The notes: a model not told the origin generated them from the letters alone. Positions 1 to 5,814 are shown, counted from the first letter of the stretch. The stretch: 5,993 nucleotides of DNA from Hadesarchaea archaeon DG-33 (GCA_001515185.1 LQHI01000058.1:1-5993); one strand, 5' to 3'. Program-made: numbers and translations.

Positions 1-251
1 ATCGTTATCGCAACAAGCTCACAATTTTTCTGTTTGCAATACTCGGCAAGCAAGTGCATGAGAGCGATGCTATCCTTTCCCCCGGAAACCGCTATCGCAA
101 CCCGCCCTCTCGGAGAAATCATCTGGTGCTCAGCGATCGCACGCCGGAAGCGCTTTTCGACGCTTTTGATCAAGCACCGGTCGCAGAGAAGCACTCCCGC
201 GTAGCGGCGGTGGTAAGCCGCGCGCCGCCCACAAAAAGTACACTTGAGCAA
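1..251 (-). CDS. ttuA: TtuA/NcsA-family tRNA 2-thiolation enzyme, N-terminal part (runs off the left edge)
   Basis: Reading the minus strand from 251 gives 83 codons with no stop before the window edge. The N-terminus carries two CxxC pairs (C4/C7 in CTFC, C23/C26 in CDRC) in the pattern of the zinc finger of the TtuA/NcsA/Ctu1 family. The PP-loop ATP-binding motif SGGKDS follows at residues 56-61. Family members adenylate the 2-carbonyl of a tRNA uridine and replace the oxygen with sulfur; the archaeal/bacterial TtuA branch acts on U54 and the Ncs6/Ctu1 branch on wobble U34. The visible part does not decide between these. The start is taken as TTG at 251-249, directly after the TAA (254-252) of the upstream sulfur-carrier gene; a GGTGG at 260-256 lies within that gene's last codons and may act as ribosome binding site. 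The catalytic cysteines and the C-terminal half are outside the window. Family assignment is secure; the exact tRNA target is inferred. Confidence 0.9.
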   Translation of the reverse strand, partial: MLKCTFCGRRAAYHRRYAGVLLCDRCLIKSVEKRFRRAIAEHQMISPRGRVAIAVSGGKDSIALMHLLAEYCKQKNCELVAIT

Positions 252-467
252 TTAACCACCTGTGACGATGGTCAAAATCTCGATGAGGTCACCATCGGAA
301 ATGCGCTCCTCCTCGGCCACTATCTTCTCGTTGCGTCTCACGACGACGGTCTCTCGGCTGTAGCCTAGCTTCCGCAGCAGGTCAGCAATGGTGGTGTGGG
401 GGTCGAGTCGAATTTCGCGTTTGTTTTTCTTCCCCGCCTGCTTTACTGTAACCTTGATGTCGGCCAT
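252..467 (-). CDS. MoaD/ThiS/SAMP-like ubiquitin-fold sulfur carrier (TtuB-like)
   Basis: This 71-residue protein has the size and pattern of the beta-grasp sulfur carriers: an N-terminal hairpin (MADIKVTVKQ), a helix with IADLLRKLG, then a segment VVVRRNEKIVAEE followed by SDGDLIEILTIVTGG at the end. The C-terminal Gly-Gly is the residue pair that an E1-like enzyme (UbaA/MoeB type) adenylates and converts to a thiocarboxylate. Archaeal relatives (SAMPs) can both supply sulfur and be conjugated to protein lysines. Immediate adjacency to a TtuA/NcsA-type thiolase indicates a role in tRNA 2-thiouridine synthesis, as for TtuB with TtuA or SAMP2 with NcsA. No E1-like gene is visible here. The ATG at 467-465 is preceded by GTGAT at the end of the protease gene, which matches part of the archaeal anti-Shine-Dalgarno complement (GGAGGTGAT), so translation is probably coupled. 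MoaD or ThiS roles cannot be excluded. Confidence 0.9.
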   Translation of the reverse strand: MADIKVTVKQAGKKNKREIRLDPHTTIADLLRKLGYSRETVVVRRNEKIVAEEERISDGDLIEILTIVTGG

Positions 468-471
468 TTTA

Positions 472-1605
472 TCACGCGAACATGGGCACGAAGTTCACGA
501 TAATCAACGCCAACACGATGAACGAGAATATATAGCTCAAACGTTTGGCCGTTTGTTCGGAACTCGCTCGCTCAACTACACCCTGCAAGATGTAACCTCC
601 ATCAAGCGGCACGAGTGGCAGGAGGTTGAACATCCCGATAGCGAAGTTGAGCAGAAACATCCACGTTAGCACCATGATTCCGTATGATATCGCAGCGAAG
701 ATATAGAGGGGATTGGTAAAATTCGATCTTGGCAGAGCAGAAATTGAGGCTATACCTATAAAACCACGATTTTCGTTATCCTCGCGCGCAATTGTGGTAA
801 GAATAAAGAGTTTCTCATCTGCCACAATACTGAGGTTTTCCCCGGGGCGTATATCCTCTGTAAAGTCGTAGAAATCCTGCCAAGTATCCATCTCAATACC
901 GTTAATCGAGAACAGGCGCATACTCGGTTGTATACCCGCGTTTTCCGCTGGAGAGTTTTCACCTGTTCCCAGAACGTAAACACCAGGACGTGGAACGACT
1001 ACAATTAGGATGATAGCCAAACAAAGTAGTGCAAAAAGGATATTTGCGAACGACCCCGCGCCATACACTCGAAGACGTTGCAGGATGGGCGCTTTCTTCA
1101 GACGTTTTTCGTCGGGCTCAACAAATGCCCCTGGAATGATTATGAACACCATGGCTCCCACTGATTTCGTTGGTATCCCCTGCGCTCGAAGCAGGAATCC
1201 ATGTGAAAACTCGTGTACGAGGAGCAAGCTGAACATTGCTATCAAACCTTCCCAAAGTGGGATAGTCACTCCCGGTATCACAAGTCTCACGCCAGCGGCG
1301 GCAGAAACTATTTTTGGTTGAGTGAGGATAATAACCGCATTTAGCATGATGATCACAAACATGAACACCATAAGTCCGAATCCTACAACTGTGGCAGCAT
1401 TTCCAAAAATGCGCCATCCTCGCTTGTGAGAGCGGCCAACCCGGTCAATGAATTCTAAGCCATGTTTAGTGCGCCACATCAATATTCCCGGAGAAATTGC
1501 GAAGCCCCGCTTTTCGAGATGATATCGGCGCTTCGCTAGGATTATGAAGCCCCAGAATAGAAGCAGAGCTATGGCAAGTAGCACCCATTCTATCATTTGA
1601 GTCAC
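472..1605 (-). CDS. Site-2-protease family (M50) intramembrane zinc metalloprotease with PDZ domain
   Basis: The 377-residue product is a polytopic membrane protein. Hydrophobic segments lie near residues 5-24, 72-95, 117-133, 150-162, 187-207, 305-330 and 357-375. HEFSH at 131-135 supplies the HExxH zinc ligands and catalytic Glu, and LDGG at 334-337, preceded by FNLLPLVP, supplies the third ligand (D335); both motifs are intact. Between them, about residues 208-285, lies a soluble region with PDZ-like sequence (SPAENAGIQPSMRLFSINGIEM). Family members cleave substrates within the membrane, usually to release a regulator after a first cut elsewhere; the PDZ layout is like RseP and unlike CBS-bearing archaeal S2Ps. 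The substrate here is unknown. The start is read as GTG at 1605-1603; ATG at 1596 is an alternative. It is the first gene of the minus-strand operon, with the sulfur carrier 4 bases downstream. Confidence 0.92.
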   Translation of the reverse strand: MTQMIEWVLLAIALLLFWGFIILAKRRYHLEKRGFAISPGILMWRTKHGLEFIDRVGRSHKRGWRIFGNAATVVGFGLMVFMFVIIMLNAVIILTQPKIVSAAAGVRLVIPGVTIPLWEGLIAMFSLLLVHEFSHGFLLRAQGIPTKSVGAMVFIIIPGAFVEPDEKRLKKAPILQRLRVYGAGSFANILFALLCLAIILIVVVPRPGVYVLGTGENSPAENAGIQPSMRLFSINGIEMDTWQDFYDFTEDIRPGENLSIVADEKLFILTTIAREDNENRGFIGIASISALPRSNFTNPLYIFAAISYGIMVLTWMFLLNFAIGMFNLLPLVPLDGGYILQGVVERASSEQTAKRLSYIFSFIVLALIIVNFVPMFA

Positions 1606-1627
1606 TGTAGTCTATAGAAACGACAAA

Positions 1628-1635
1628 GTTTAAAC
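1628..1635. promoter_or_regulatory. Palindromic TATA-like box shared by the divergent protease operon and cutA
   Basis: GTTTAAAC is a perfect 8-base palindrome with a TTTAAA core, set between two divergent genes. Its centre is about 26 bases from the protease GTG (1605) and about 33 bases from the cutA ATG (1665). Archaeal TATA boxes lie about 26 bases before the transcription start, so the minus transcript would be essentially leaderless and the cutA transcript would have a leader of a few bases. Purine-rich ACAAAG upstream on the plus side could be a BRE. This is inferred from position and composition only. Confidence 0.45.
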
Positions 1636-1664
1636 CTCTGTGCTCAGCTCAATTGTTGGAGTAC

Positions 1665-1976
1665 ATGTTTTCGCTGGTGTTAACAACGGTGAAAAATCGC
1701 TCGGAAGCGAAGCGACTTAGCGAGAAGTTGGTGTCGGAAAAGCTCGCGGCCTGCGTGAGCGCTCTGCCCGGTGTAAGTTCAACTTACAGATGGCGCGGGA
1801 AGCTTGAGCGAGCTGGAGAGGTTCTACTATTAATAAAAACCTCCAACAAAAAACTCGATCGCTTAATTCCGCGCATCAAAGAATTGCACAGTTATGAGGT
1901 GCCCGAAATCTTGGTGATTCCCATCAAGCGTGGGGCACCTGAATATTTAAAATGGATTGATGAAAGTTTGAGTTGA
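1665..1976 (+). CDS. cutA: CutA1-family divalent-cation tolerance protein
   Basis: The product is about 103 residues, close to the usual CutA1 length. Family blocks are in order: FSLVLTTVKNRSEA at the start, KLAACVSALPGVSSTYRWRG, EVLLLIKT, a YEVPEI block and YLKWID near the end. CutA1 proteins are small trimers with a ferredoxin-like fold related to PII. They are linked to copper and other divalent metal tolerance in E. coli, but their molecular role is unsettled. ATG at 1665 is chosen because CutA proteins begin right at the first beta strand; an in-frame TTG at 1653 would add only MLEY, and the GGAG at 1658-1661 sits close before the ATG. The usual HPYEVPEI motif here reads HSYEVPEI, a proline-to-serine change. 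It is divergent from the protease operon, and no functional link is evident. Confidence 0.93.
   Translation: MFSLVLTTVKNRSEAKRLSEKLVSEKLAACVSALPGVSSTYRWRGKLERAGEVLLLIKTSNKKLDRLIPRIKELHSYEVPEILVIPIKRGAPEYLKWIDESLS
1944..1952 (+). promoter_or_regulatory. Possible TATA box for the leader ORF and nucleotidyltransferase
   Basis: TATTTAAAA lies inside the 3' end of cutA. A start about 26 bases from its centre would fall near 1974, a few bases before the ATG at 1982 and about 60 bases before the nucleotidyltransferase ATG. It is the best TATA-like run upstream of that gene. The call rests on composition and spacing alone, and the coding constraint of cutA on this stretch lowers confidence. Confidence 0.35.
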
Positions 1977-1981
1977 TTCGG

Positions 1982-2035
1982 ATGAATTTTTCAGGAAAAA
2001 CCTTCGTGGTAGGCGACCGTAGCGCAGGGCTTTGA
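1982..2035 (+). CDS. Possible 17-codon leader ORF upstream of the nucleotidyltransferase
   Basis: An ATG at 1982 opens a 17-residue frame (MNFSGKTFVVGDRSAGL) that ends at TGA 2033-2035, one base before the ATG of the nucleotidyltransferase at 2037. The stop also lies in the 5' arm of a hairpin around that ATG. Translation of this frame would open the hairpin and deliver ribosomes at the downstream start, so it could work as a coupling leader. A frame this short is easily open by chance, and there is no clear Shine-Dalgarno site. It does not look like a detached N-terminus of the enzyme, which reads as complete from 2037. Confidence 0.3.
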   Translation: MNFSGKTFVVGDRSAGL

Positions 2036-2047
2036 TATGGTCAAGCC
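2028..2047 (+). promoter_or_regulatory. Hairpin with the nucleotidyltransferase start codon in its loop
   Basis: GGCTTTGA (2028-2035) can pair with TCAAGCC (2041-2047) through seven base pairs with one bulged T at 2033. This leaves a five-base loop TATGG that contains the ATG at 2037-2039. In mRNA this could restrict initiation unless the upstream 17-codon frame is translated. The pairing is read directly from the sequence; its function is inferred. Confidence 0.35.
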
Positions 2048-2738
2048 AGTTCACGCCGCCGATGTTGCCGAAGTTGTGTATAACGAAGAGCGCTGGCAAC
2101 TTTTCAAGGGTCTACGAACGCGCGCGCTGGAATTGATGGAATCCTTAGTGAAGCGAGGGTTTAATCCGATCGTCCACGGGAGCGTCGCCCGAGGTGATGT
2201 CAGCAAAGGTAGCGATATAGATGTTTTTCTCCCTTACGTCGTGCCATCCTACAAGATTGAGATAGCCCTTCACGAGGCCAAGTTCGAGCCGATGAGGCGG
2301 GAGATAGTCATGGCAACACCTTGGCAGCTCCCGAAGGCGCATATTTACATCGAAGAAGACCGTTCGATCACCTTCCCGTTGGTGAATCCGAAACAGTTAG
2401 AGGTTGAATTCTATTATTTCGGGGGGGCGGCGAGCCATGCGCAGGTCAAGCAAACGGCTCGCATACCGGGTGTCGACAAGCGCCTGATGCTAATCGAGCC
2501 TACACCACGGGGGCACGTCGAAAGTCCAGTTATTGGTAGAGAAGCTGAGGCGGCGAAGCGTGTCAATGTTAGCTTGGGGATTGTTCGTGAGCGTGTGCAA
2601 GTCCTAACCCGTAGGGAAGATGTAGGCCATACCGGAATTTTTATTCAACGCGCACTTTTGCCGGATGAAAGCTTCGAGGAGGTTTTCAAGCGGTTGGTGG
2701 AGAGCCATCCGGAGATGAAAGTTCGACTCAAAAAGTAG
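2037..2738 (+). CDS. Archaeal stand-alone nucleotidyltransferase (pol-beta/MNT-like fold)
   Basis: The 233-residue product has the pol-beta-superfamily signature HGSVARGDVSKGSDIDVF at residues 47-64. It shows the Gly-Ser pair (48-49) and the two metal-binding aspartates D60 and D62. A third acidic residue may come from the strand LEVEFYYFGG (E122 or E124). The second half, with GVDKRLMLIEPT (146-157), then REAEAAKRVNVSLGIVRERVQVL (written from 168 as a probable helical region) and TRREDVGHTGIF, resembles a conserved group of archaeal predicted nucleotidyltransferases, probably COG2413. The reaction and substrate are unknown; superfamily members transfer NMPs to proteins, RNA or small molecules. 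ATG at 2037 is the only usable start, because an in-frame TAG lies at 2010-2012 with no start codon between. The 3' end overlaps convergent lysS by 11 bases. The antitoxin-type MNT role is unlikely, as no HEPN partner is adjacent. Confidence 0.85.
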   Translation: MVKPVHAADVAEVVYNEERWQLFKGLRTRALELMESLVKRGFNPIVHGSVARGDVSKGSDIDVFLPYVVPSYKIEIALHEAKFEPMRREIVMATPWQLPKAHIYIEEDRSITFPLVNPKQLEVEFYYFGGAASHAQVKQTARIPGVDKRLMLIEPTPRGHVESPVIGREAEAAKRVNVSLGIVRERVQVLTRREDVGHTGIFIQRALLPDESFEEVFKRLVESHPEMKVRLKK

Positions 2739-4317
2739 CTTCCTTAAGGCGCGAGATGACGAACTCCTTATCAAGAACCGATATGAAGCTGCCTGCTCGG
2801 GGGCCGGACTCCCGACCCAGCAAGACGAGATAAATAGCTTTGAATAACTCGGGCACTTTTAGACCGATTTTCTGGGCAAGTTGGTAGATGTGGTTGTGAA
2901 GTTCGACCGGAGTGAAATCGCGCGAAGATATATCGGCAGCCAACTGCGTTAAGCCCTGTTTTTGTTTTTGGGTGAGGCGCCGTGCAGCTTCGGCAGGCAG
3001 GGTTTCAGCAACTTTGAACCGCAAACGCGCGGGCGCATGTTTCGGCACCCAATTTTGCGCACACCTCAAGCGGCGGAGGGCTAGTTTAATATCAAATTCG
3101 CTTGGGTCCGTTAGCATTCCTCTAGAAGTTAAAACTTTGATTGTCTGCTTTTCATCTCGCATAACTTGGCTTAGCACCGCAGCAAATCGGAATGGCACAC
3201 GTTGCACAGGTTGCTTTGGCGTTTCGTGAAGCTGGGAAAGCTGGTAGATGCGCCTGAACTGTTCCTCTTTTCGGGCACCCGCTTCCACCATGCCGAAGTA
3301 AACCTGCTCCATGAGGTCGTACTCATCGTAAAGGTCCAGTAGCGCTAGCCCTGGGTCGAACTCCTTGGCCTTCATAGGTTTGCTCCTAAAGATGAAGTAG
3401 CGCAGAAGTTCAGGCTCGGCTATCTCGAGCCATTGGGGAAGTGTGAACACAACTCCTTTCGAAGAAGACATCTGCATGCCCCCGAGGCTGACCCATTCAT
3501 AGGGCACGGGATAAGGGGCTTTGTATCCGAAAACTTGTTTTGCGATTAATTTGCCCGTATCGTAACTTCCACCAACGACCGCATGATCCTTGCCGAAAGG
3601 CTCGCAAGTGACGCCGAGCAACTTCCAGCGCGCGGGCCACTCCACCCGCCAAGTCAGTTTACCCTGACCTTTGGTGAAATCGGCCTCCCCCTCGTAACCA
3701 CAGCCGGCAGCGTAGTCAGATCCCTCGCACCTATAACTTACGTAGTTATCGTGCCAACTGTACGATCGAGTAGTTGCAAGCTTACCGCATCTCTCGCACA
3801 ATGCATCATAAGGTAGCCAGTCCTCAGGCAATGATTTGGAACGGTATCGGTTGAGGATCGCGCGAATTTTGTCGGCTTTCTCGAGGGCGATTCGGATTGG
3901 GCCCGCCATCTCCCCACTTCGATAAATTTCTGCACCTGAGTAAACCTTCACATCGACTCCGAAATCGTCGAGAGACTCGATGAATGGGCGGGCGAAGTAA
4001 TCGACGAAGTTTTTGTACTTCGGGTCAGGCGAGGGGATATCGATGTAGGGCACACCCAGGTACTGCTTATATCTCTCAGCCAACTCACCCTCGTTCAACG
4101 GCCAAGGTATTCGGCGCATGGGGTCGAAATCGTCGGCGTACCAAAAAGCCTCCCCTTCTCCTCCTAACTCCTCAAGCGCCCTTCGGACCCCATCGGCTAT
4201 GAAGACATCATTGCAATGGCCGATGTGGATGTGGCCGGAAACGGAGATTCCGCTGGCGATAACGTGGTTTTTGCCTCGTTTGAGCAAGGTTTTTGCGACG
4301 CGGTCTACCCAGTGCAT
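2728..4317 (-). CDS. lysS: Lysyl-tRNA synthetase, class I
   Basis: The 529-residue product charges tRNA-Lys with lysine. It is of the class I type found in most archaea and a few bacteria, not the class II type of E. coli. The N-terminus MHW and the Rossmann region carry ASGISVSGHIHIGH, with the class I HIGH motif at residues 31-34. ADDFDPMRRIP (61-71) is typical of this family. A zinc-binding-like cluster has C174, C177, C197 and C206. The second ATP motif reads MSSSK at 283-287 in place of KMSKS, as is normal for class I LysRS. The C-terminal third is helical and corresponds to the anticodon-binding alpha-helix cage. Length and motifs indicate an intact enzyme. The ATG at 4317 matches the family's MHW start. 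Its 3' end overlaps the convergent nucleotidyltransferase gene. Its promoter must lie in the 33-base spacer or in the neighbouring aminotransferase gene. Confidence 0.97.
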   Translation of the reverse strand: MHWVDRVAKTLLKRGKNHVIASGISVSGHIHIGHCNDVFIADGVRRALEELGGEGEAFWYADDFDPMRRIPWPLNEGELAERYKQYLGVPYIDIPSPDPKYKNFVDYFARPFIESLDDFGVDVKVYSGAEIYRSGEMAGPIRIALEKADKIRAILNRYRSKSLPEDWLPYDALCERCGKLATTRSYSWHDNYVSYRCEGSDYAAGCGYEGEADFTKGQGKLTWRVEWPARWKLLGVTCEPFGKDHAVVGGSYDTGKLIAKQVFGYKAPYPVPYEWVSLGGMQMSSSKGVVFTLPQWLEIAEPELLRYFIFRSKPMKAKEFDPGLALLDLYDEYDLMEQVYFGMVEAGARKEEQFRRIYQLSQLHETPKQPVQRVPFRFAAVLSQVMRDEKQTIKVLTSRGMLTDPSEFDIKLALRRLRCAQNWVPKHAPARLRFKVAETLPAEAARRLTQKQKQGLTQLAADISSRDFTPVELHNHIYQLAQKIGLKVPELFKAIYLVLLGRESGPRAGSFISVLDKEFVISRLKEATF

Positions 4318-4350
4318 ATAACCAAGTAGATTTAATATTGTGCACGTAAA
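4318..4350. promoter_or_regulatory. 33-base divergent promoter region between lysS and the aminotransferase gene
   Basis: This spacer contains TTTAATATT (4331-4339), A+T rich and TATA-like on either strand. A second run, CATATAA (4315-4321), overlaps the lysS start codon. For a plus transcript the second would place a start near 4345, just before the ATG at 4351, while the first would place it near 4361, just before an in-frame GTG at 4363. No box gives ideal spacing for lysS, so that promoter is not located. The assignment is from spacing only. Confidence 0.35.
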
Positions 4351-5397
4351 ATGTTAGCGGGTGTGAGGTTGAGACCAGCTAAACGCATGAAAGAAATCCC
4401 TCCCTCGAGCACACTTAAAGTTCTGAACCTCGCCAAGGAACTCGAGCGCCAAGGAAAGGATATCGTCCACATGGAGGTCGGCGAGCCAGATTTTGATACG
4501 CCGGCCCACATCAAGCGTGCCGCGGAGGAGGCCCTTGCGCGGGGGATGACAAAATATACGCCGAGTGCTGGCCTGCCCGAGTTACGTGAAGCGATCGCGG
4601 AGCACTTAGTCACGAAGGGCATTTCCACGGATGCGAAAAACGTGATAGTTACTCCCGGGGCGAAACACGCTATCTTCTGTGCATTGGCCGCAACGCTTGA
4701 CCCCGGAGACGAAGTGATAATTCCCAGCCCGTGTTGGACTTACGAAGCCATGGTGCGGATAGTTGGGGGTAAACCTGTGTTCATAGAGAGTAAACAATCT
4801 GATGAGTTCAAGGTGAAAAAGACCTTCAGTCCATCATTGATCTTGCCATCAATCACGATATTTGGATCCTATCCGACGAGATTTACGATTGTTTGGTGTA
4901 CGAAGGAAAACACGTGAGCGTGATGTCGCTGCCAAATACGGCTGACGATGACAGGCTGGCGTCTGGGCTACGCGGTTGCACCGGTCGAATTGATAGCGGA
5001 GATAAACAAAATACAGCAGGCATCGACAACGTGCGCAGCGGGGTTTGTACAAGCCGCGGGCGTAGCGGCTCTACGCGGTCCTCAGGATTGCGTCCGTGAG
5101 ATGTGTGATGAATATCGAAAGCGTCGAGATGTAATCGTCAATGGGCTAAACTCGATTGATGAATTTGAATGCATAAAACCTGCGGGTGCCTTCTACGCAT
5201 TCCCCAGAATCAAAAAACCGGGAATTTCATCCTTAGATTTTTGCGAATTCTTGTTGCGCGAGGCAGGCGTTGCCGCGGTGCCCGGCAGCGGCTTCGGTCC
5301 CTACGGTGAGGGGCATGCGCGTTTCAGCTATGCCACTTCGATACAGAATATCCAACGGGGGCTAGATCAGATGGGGGATGCTCTTGCGAGACGTTAG
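4351..5397 (+). pseudogene. Fold-type I (AspC-like) PLP aminotransferase, broken by two internal deletions
   Basis: Three segments in two frames together match a class I/II aminotransferase. Segment 1 (4351 to about 4818) holds RMKEIPPSSTLKVLNLAKEL, GEPDFDTP, KYTPSAGLPELREAI, TPGAKHAIF and PSPCWTYEAM. Segment 2 (about 4815 to 4947, frame shifted) holds KDLQSIIDLA and SDEIYDCLVYEGKHVS. Segment 3 (from 4948, original frame) holds MTGWRLGYAVAP, GPQDCVREM, GAFYAFPRI and HARFSYATS with the substrate-binding Arg region. Missing at the first join, after FKVK, are roughly 30 residues including the SPxNPTG motif. Missing at the second join, after SLPNTADD, are about 15-20 residues including the SK(x)nAMTGWR lysine that forms the PLP Schiff base. 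Translation from 4351 stops at TGA 4915-4917. The total of about 349 codons compares with the usual 390-400. The protein cannot be active as written. Flanks show no other decay, so this is a recent loss or an assembly or sequencing error. Confidence 0.85.
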
Positions 5398-5405
5398 TTT
5401 AAATA
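5398..5405 (+). promoter_or_regulatory. TATA-like box of the response-regulator gene
   Basis: TTTAAATA begins directly after the TAG that ends the aminotransferase remnant, 31 bases before the response-regulator ATG. A transcript starting about 26 bases from its centre would begin near 5427, at the Shine-Dalgarno site. The second run TTTATATT (5418-5425) is too close to the ATG to act as the TATA box unless the start codon is further downstream. Confidence 0.45.
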
Positions 5406-5425
5406 CAATAAAAAAAATTTATATT

Positions 5426-5431
5426 AGGTGA
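5426..5431 (+). promoter_or_regulatory. Shine-Dalgarno site of the response-regulator gene
   Basis: AGGTGA matches six bases of the archaeal Shine-Dalgarno consensus GGAGGTGAT and ends four bases before the ATG at 5436. It fixes that ATG as the start. It is the clearest ribosome binding site in the window, whose other starts have weak sites or none. Confidence 0.7.
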
Positions 5432-5435
5432 AAAA

Positions 5436-5804
5436 ATGCCGAAAAAGATAATGATTGTCGATGATGAGCCTAACATTTGTGAAGCGGTAAAAATTACTCT
5501 GGAGGCCGAAGGGTTCAAAGTGCTGACCGCGTTAAGTGGTCAAGAATGTTTGGATAAATTGAAAAATGAATCGGTTGATTTAATCTTAATGGATTTCTTT
5601 ATGCCCGAGATGAATGGTAGGGAACTGTGTGCAAGAATTAGAAAAGATCCCAGATTAGTGTCCTTCCCGGTAGTATTTCTCACCGTTGCGCAATTTGGCG
5701 GGATAGGAAAGGAGAAGTTACGTAAATTGAATATCGCAGATTACATATCGAAGCCATTTGATAACGATGATTTAATCAAAACTGTAAAGAAGATTTGTAG
5801 ATAA
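5436..5804 (+). CDS. Single-domain response regulator (CheY-like receiver)
   Basis: The 122-residue product is a complete receiver domain with no output domain. The conserved features are all present: the acidic pair D9/D10 (IMIVDDEPN), the phospho-acceptor D53 (LILMDFFMPEMNG), the switch threonine T83 (VVFLTVA) and K106 with its proline (YISKPF). Such proteins receive a phosphoryl group from a histidine kinase and act by binding partner proteins. No kinase is in the window, so its pathway is unknown. CheY itself is only one possibility, and many archaeal stand-alone receivers have other roles. It has its own TATA-like box and a good Shine-Dalgarno site, so it is probably not read with the broken aminotransferase upstream. 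Base composition is A+T richer than in the genes to its left. A possible small protein gene starts 10 bases after its stop. Confidence 0.95.
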   Translation: MPKKIMIVDDEPNICEAVKITLEAEGFKVLTALSGQECLDKLKNESVDLILMDFFMPEMNGRELCARIRKDPRLVSFPVVFLTVAQFGGIGKEKLRKLNIADYISKPFDNDDLIKTVKKICR

Positions 5805-5814
5805 ACGGAGAAAG

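Noticed and set aside
54..368. Plus-strand open frame of 104 codons
   Set aside because: It lies antisense to the thiolase and sulfur-carrier genes, which have clear family motifs; its own sequence shows no domain.
1977..2036. Frameshifted N-terminal extension of the nucleotidyltransferase
   Set aside because: The protein from 2037 already begins in the expected place before the NTase motif, and the upstream 17 residues do not look like a missing domain; a leader ORF is the better reading.
2011..2060. Possible tRNA-like stretch (GTAGCGCAGG resembling a D-arm, AGTTCACGCC resembling a T-arm)
   Set aside because: The two parts are too close for an anticodon arm, no acceptor stem pairs, and the stretch runs into the nucleotidyltransferase coding sequence.
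4893..5099. Separate small gene in frame 3 starting at GTG 4893
   Set aside because: Its first part (VYEGKHVSVMSLPN) is the middle segment of the aminotransferase in a shifted frame, and the rest is the out-of-frame reading of the third segment.
4948..5397. Independent 149-residue protein starting at ATG 4948
   Set aside because: The ATG is the Met of the aminotransferase MTGWR block, so this is the C-terminal fragment of the broken gene. A translated fragment is not excluded but no ribosome binding site supports it.
4351..5397. Archaeal intron or programmed frameshift explaining the aminotransferase frames
   Set aside because: Conserved coding segments are absent, not interrupted by extra sequence, and the missing residues are not found elsewhere in the window, so neither splicing nor frameshifting would restore the enzyme.
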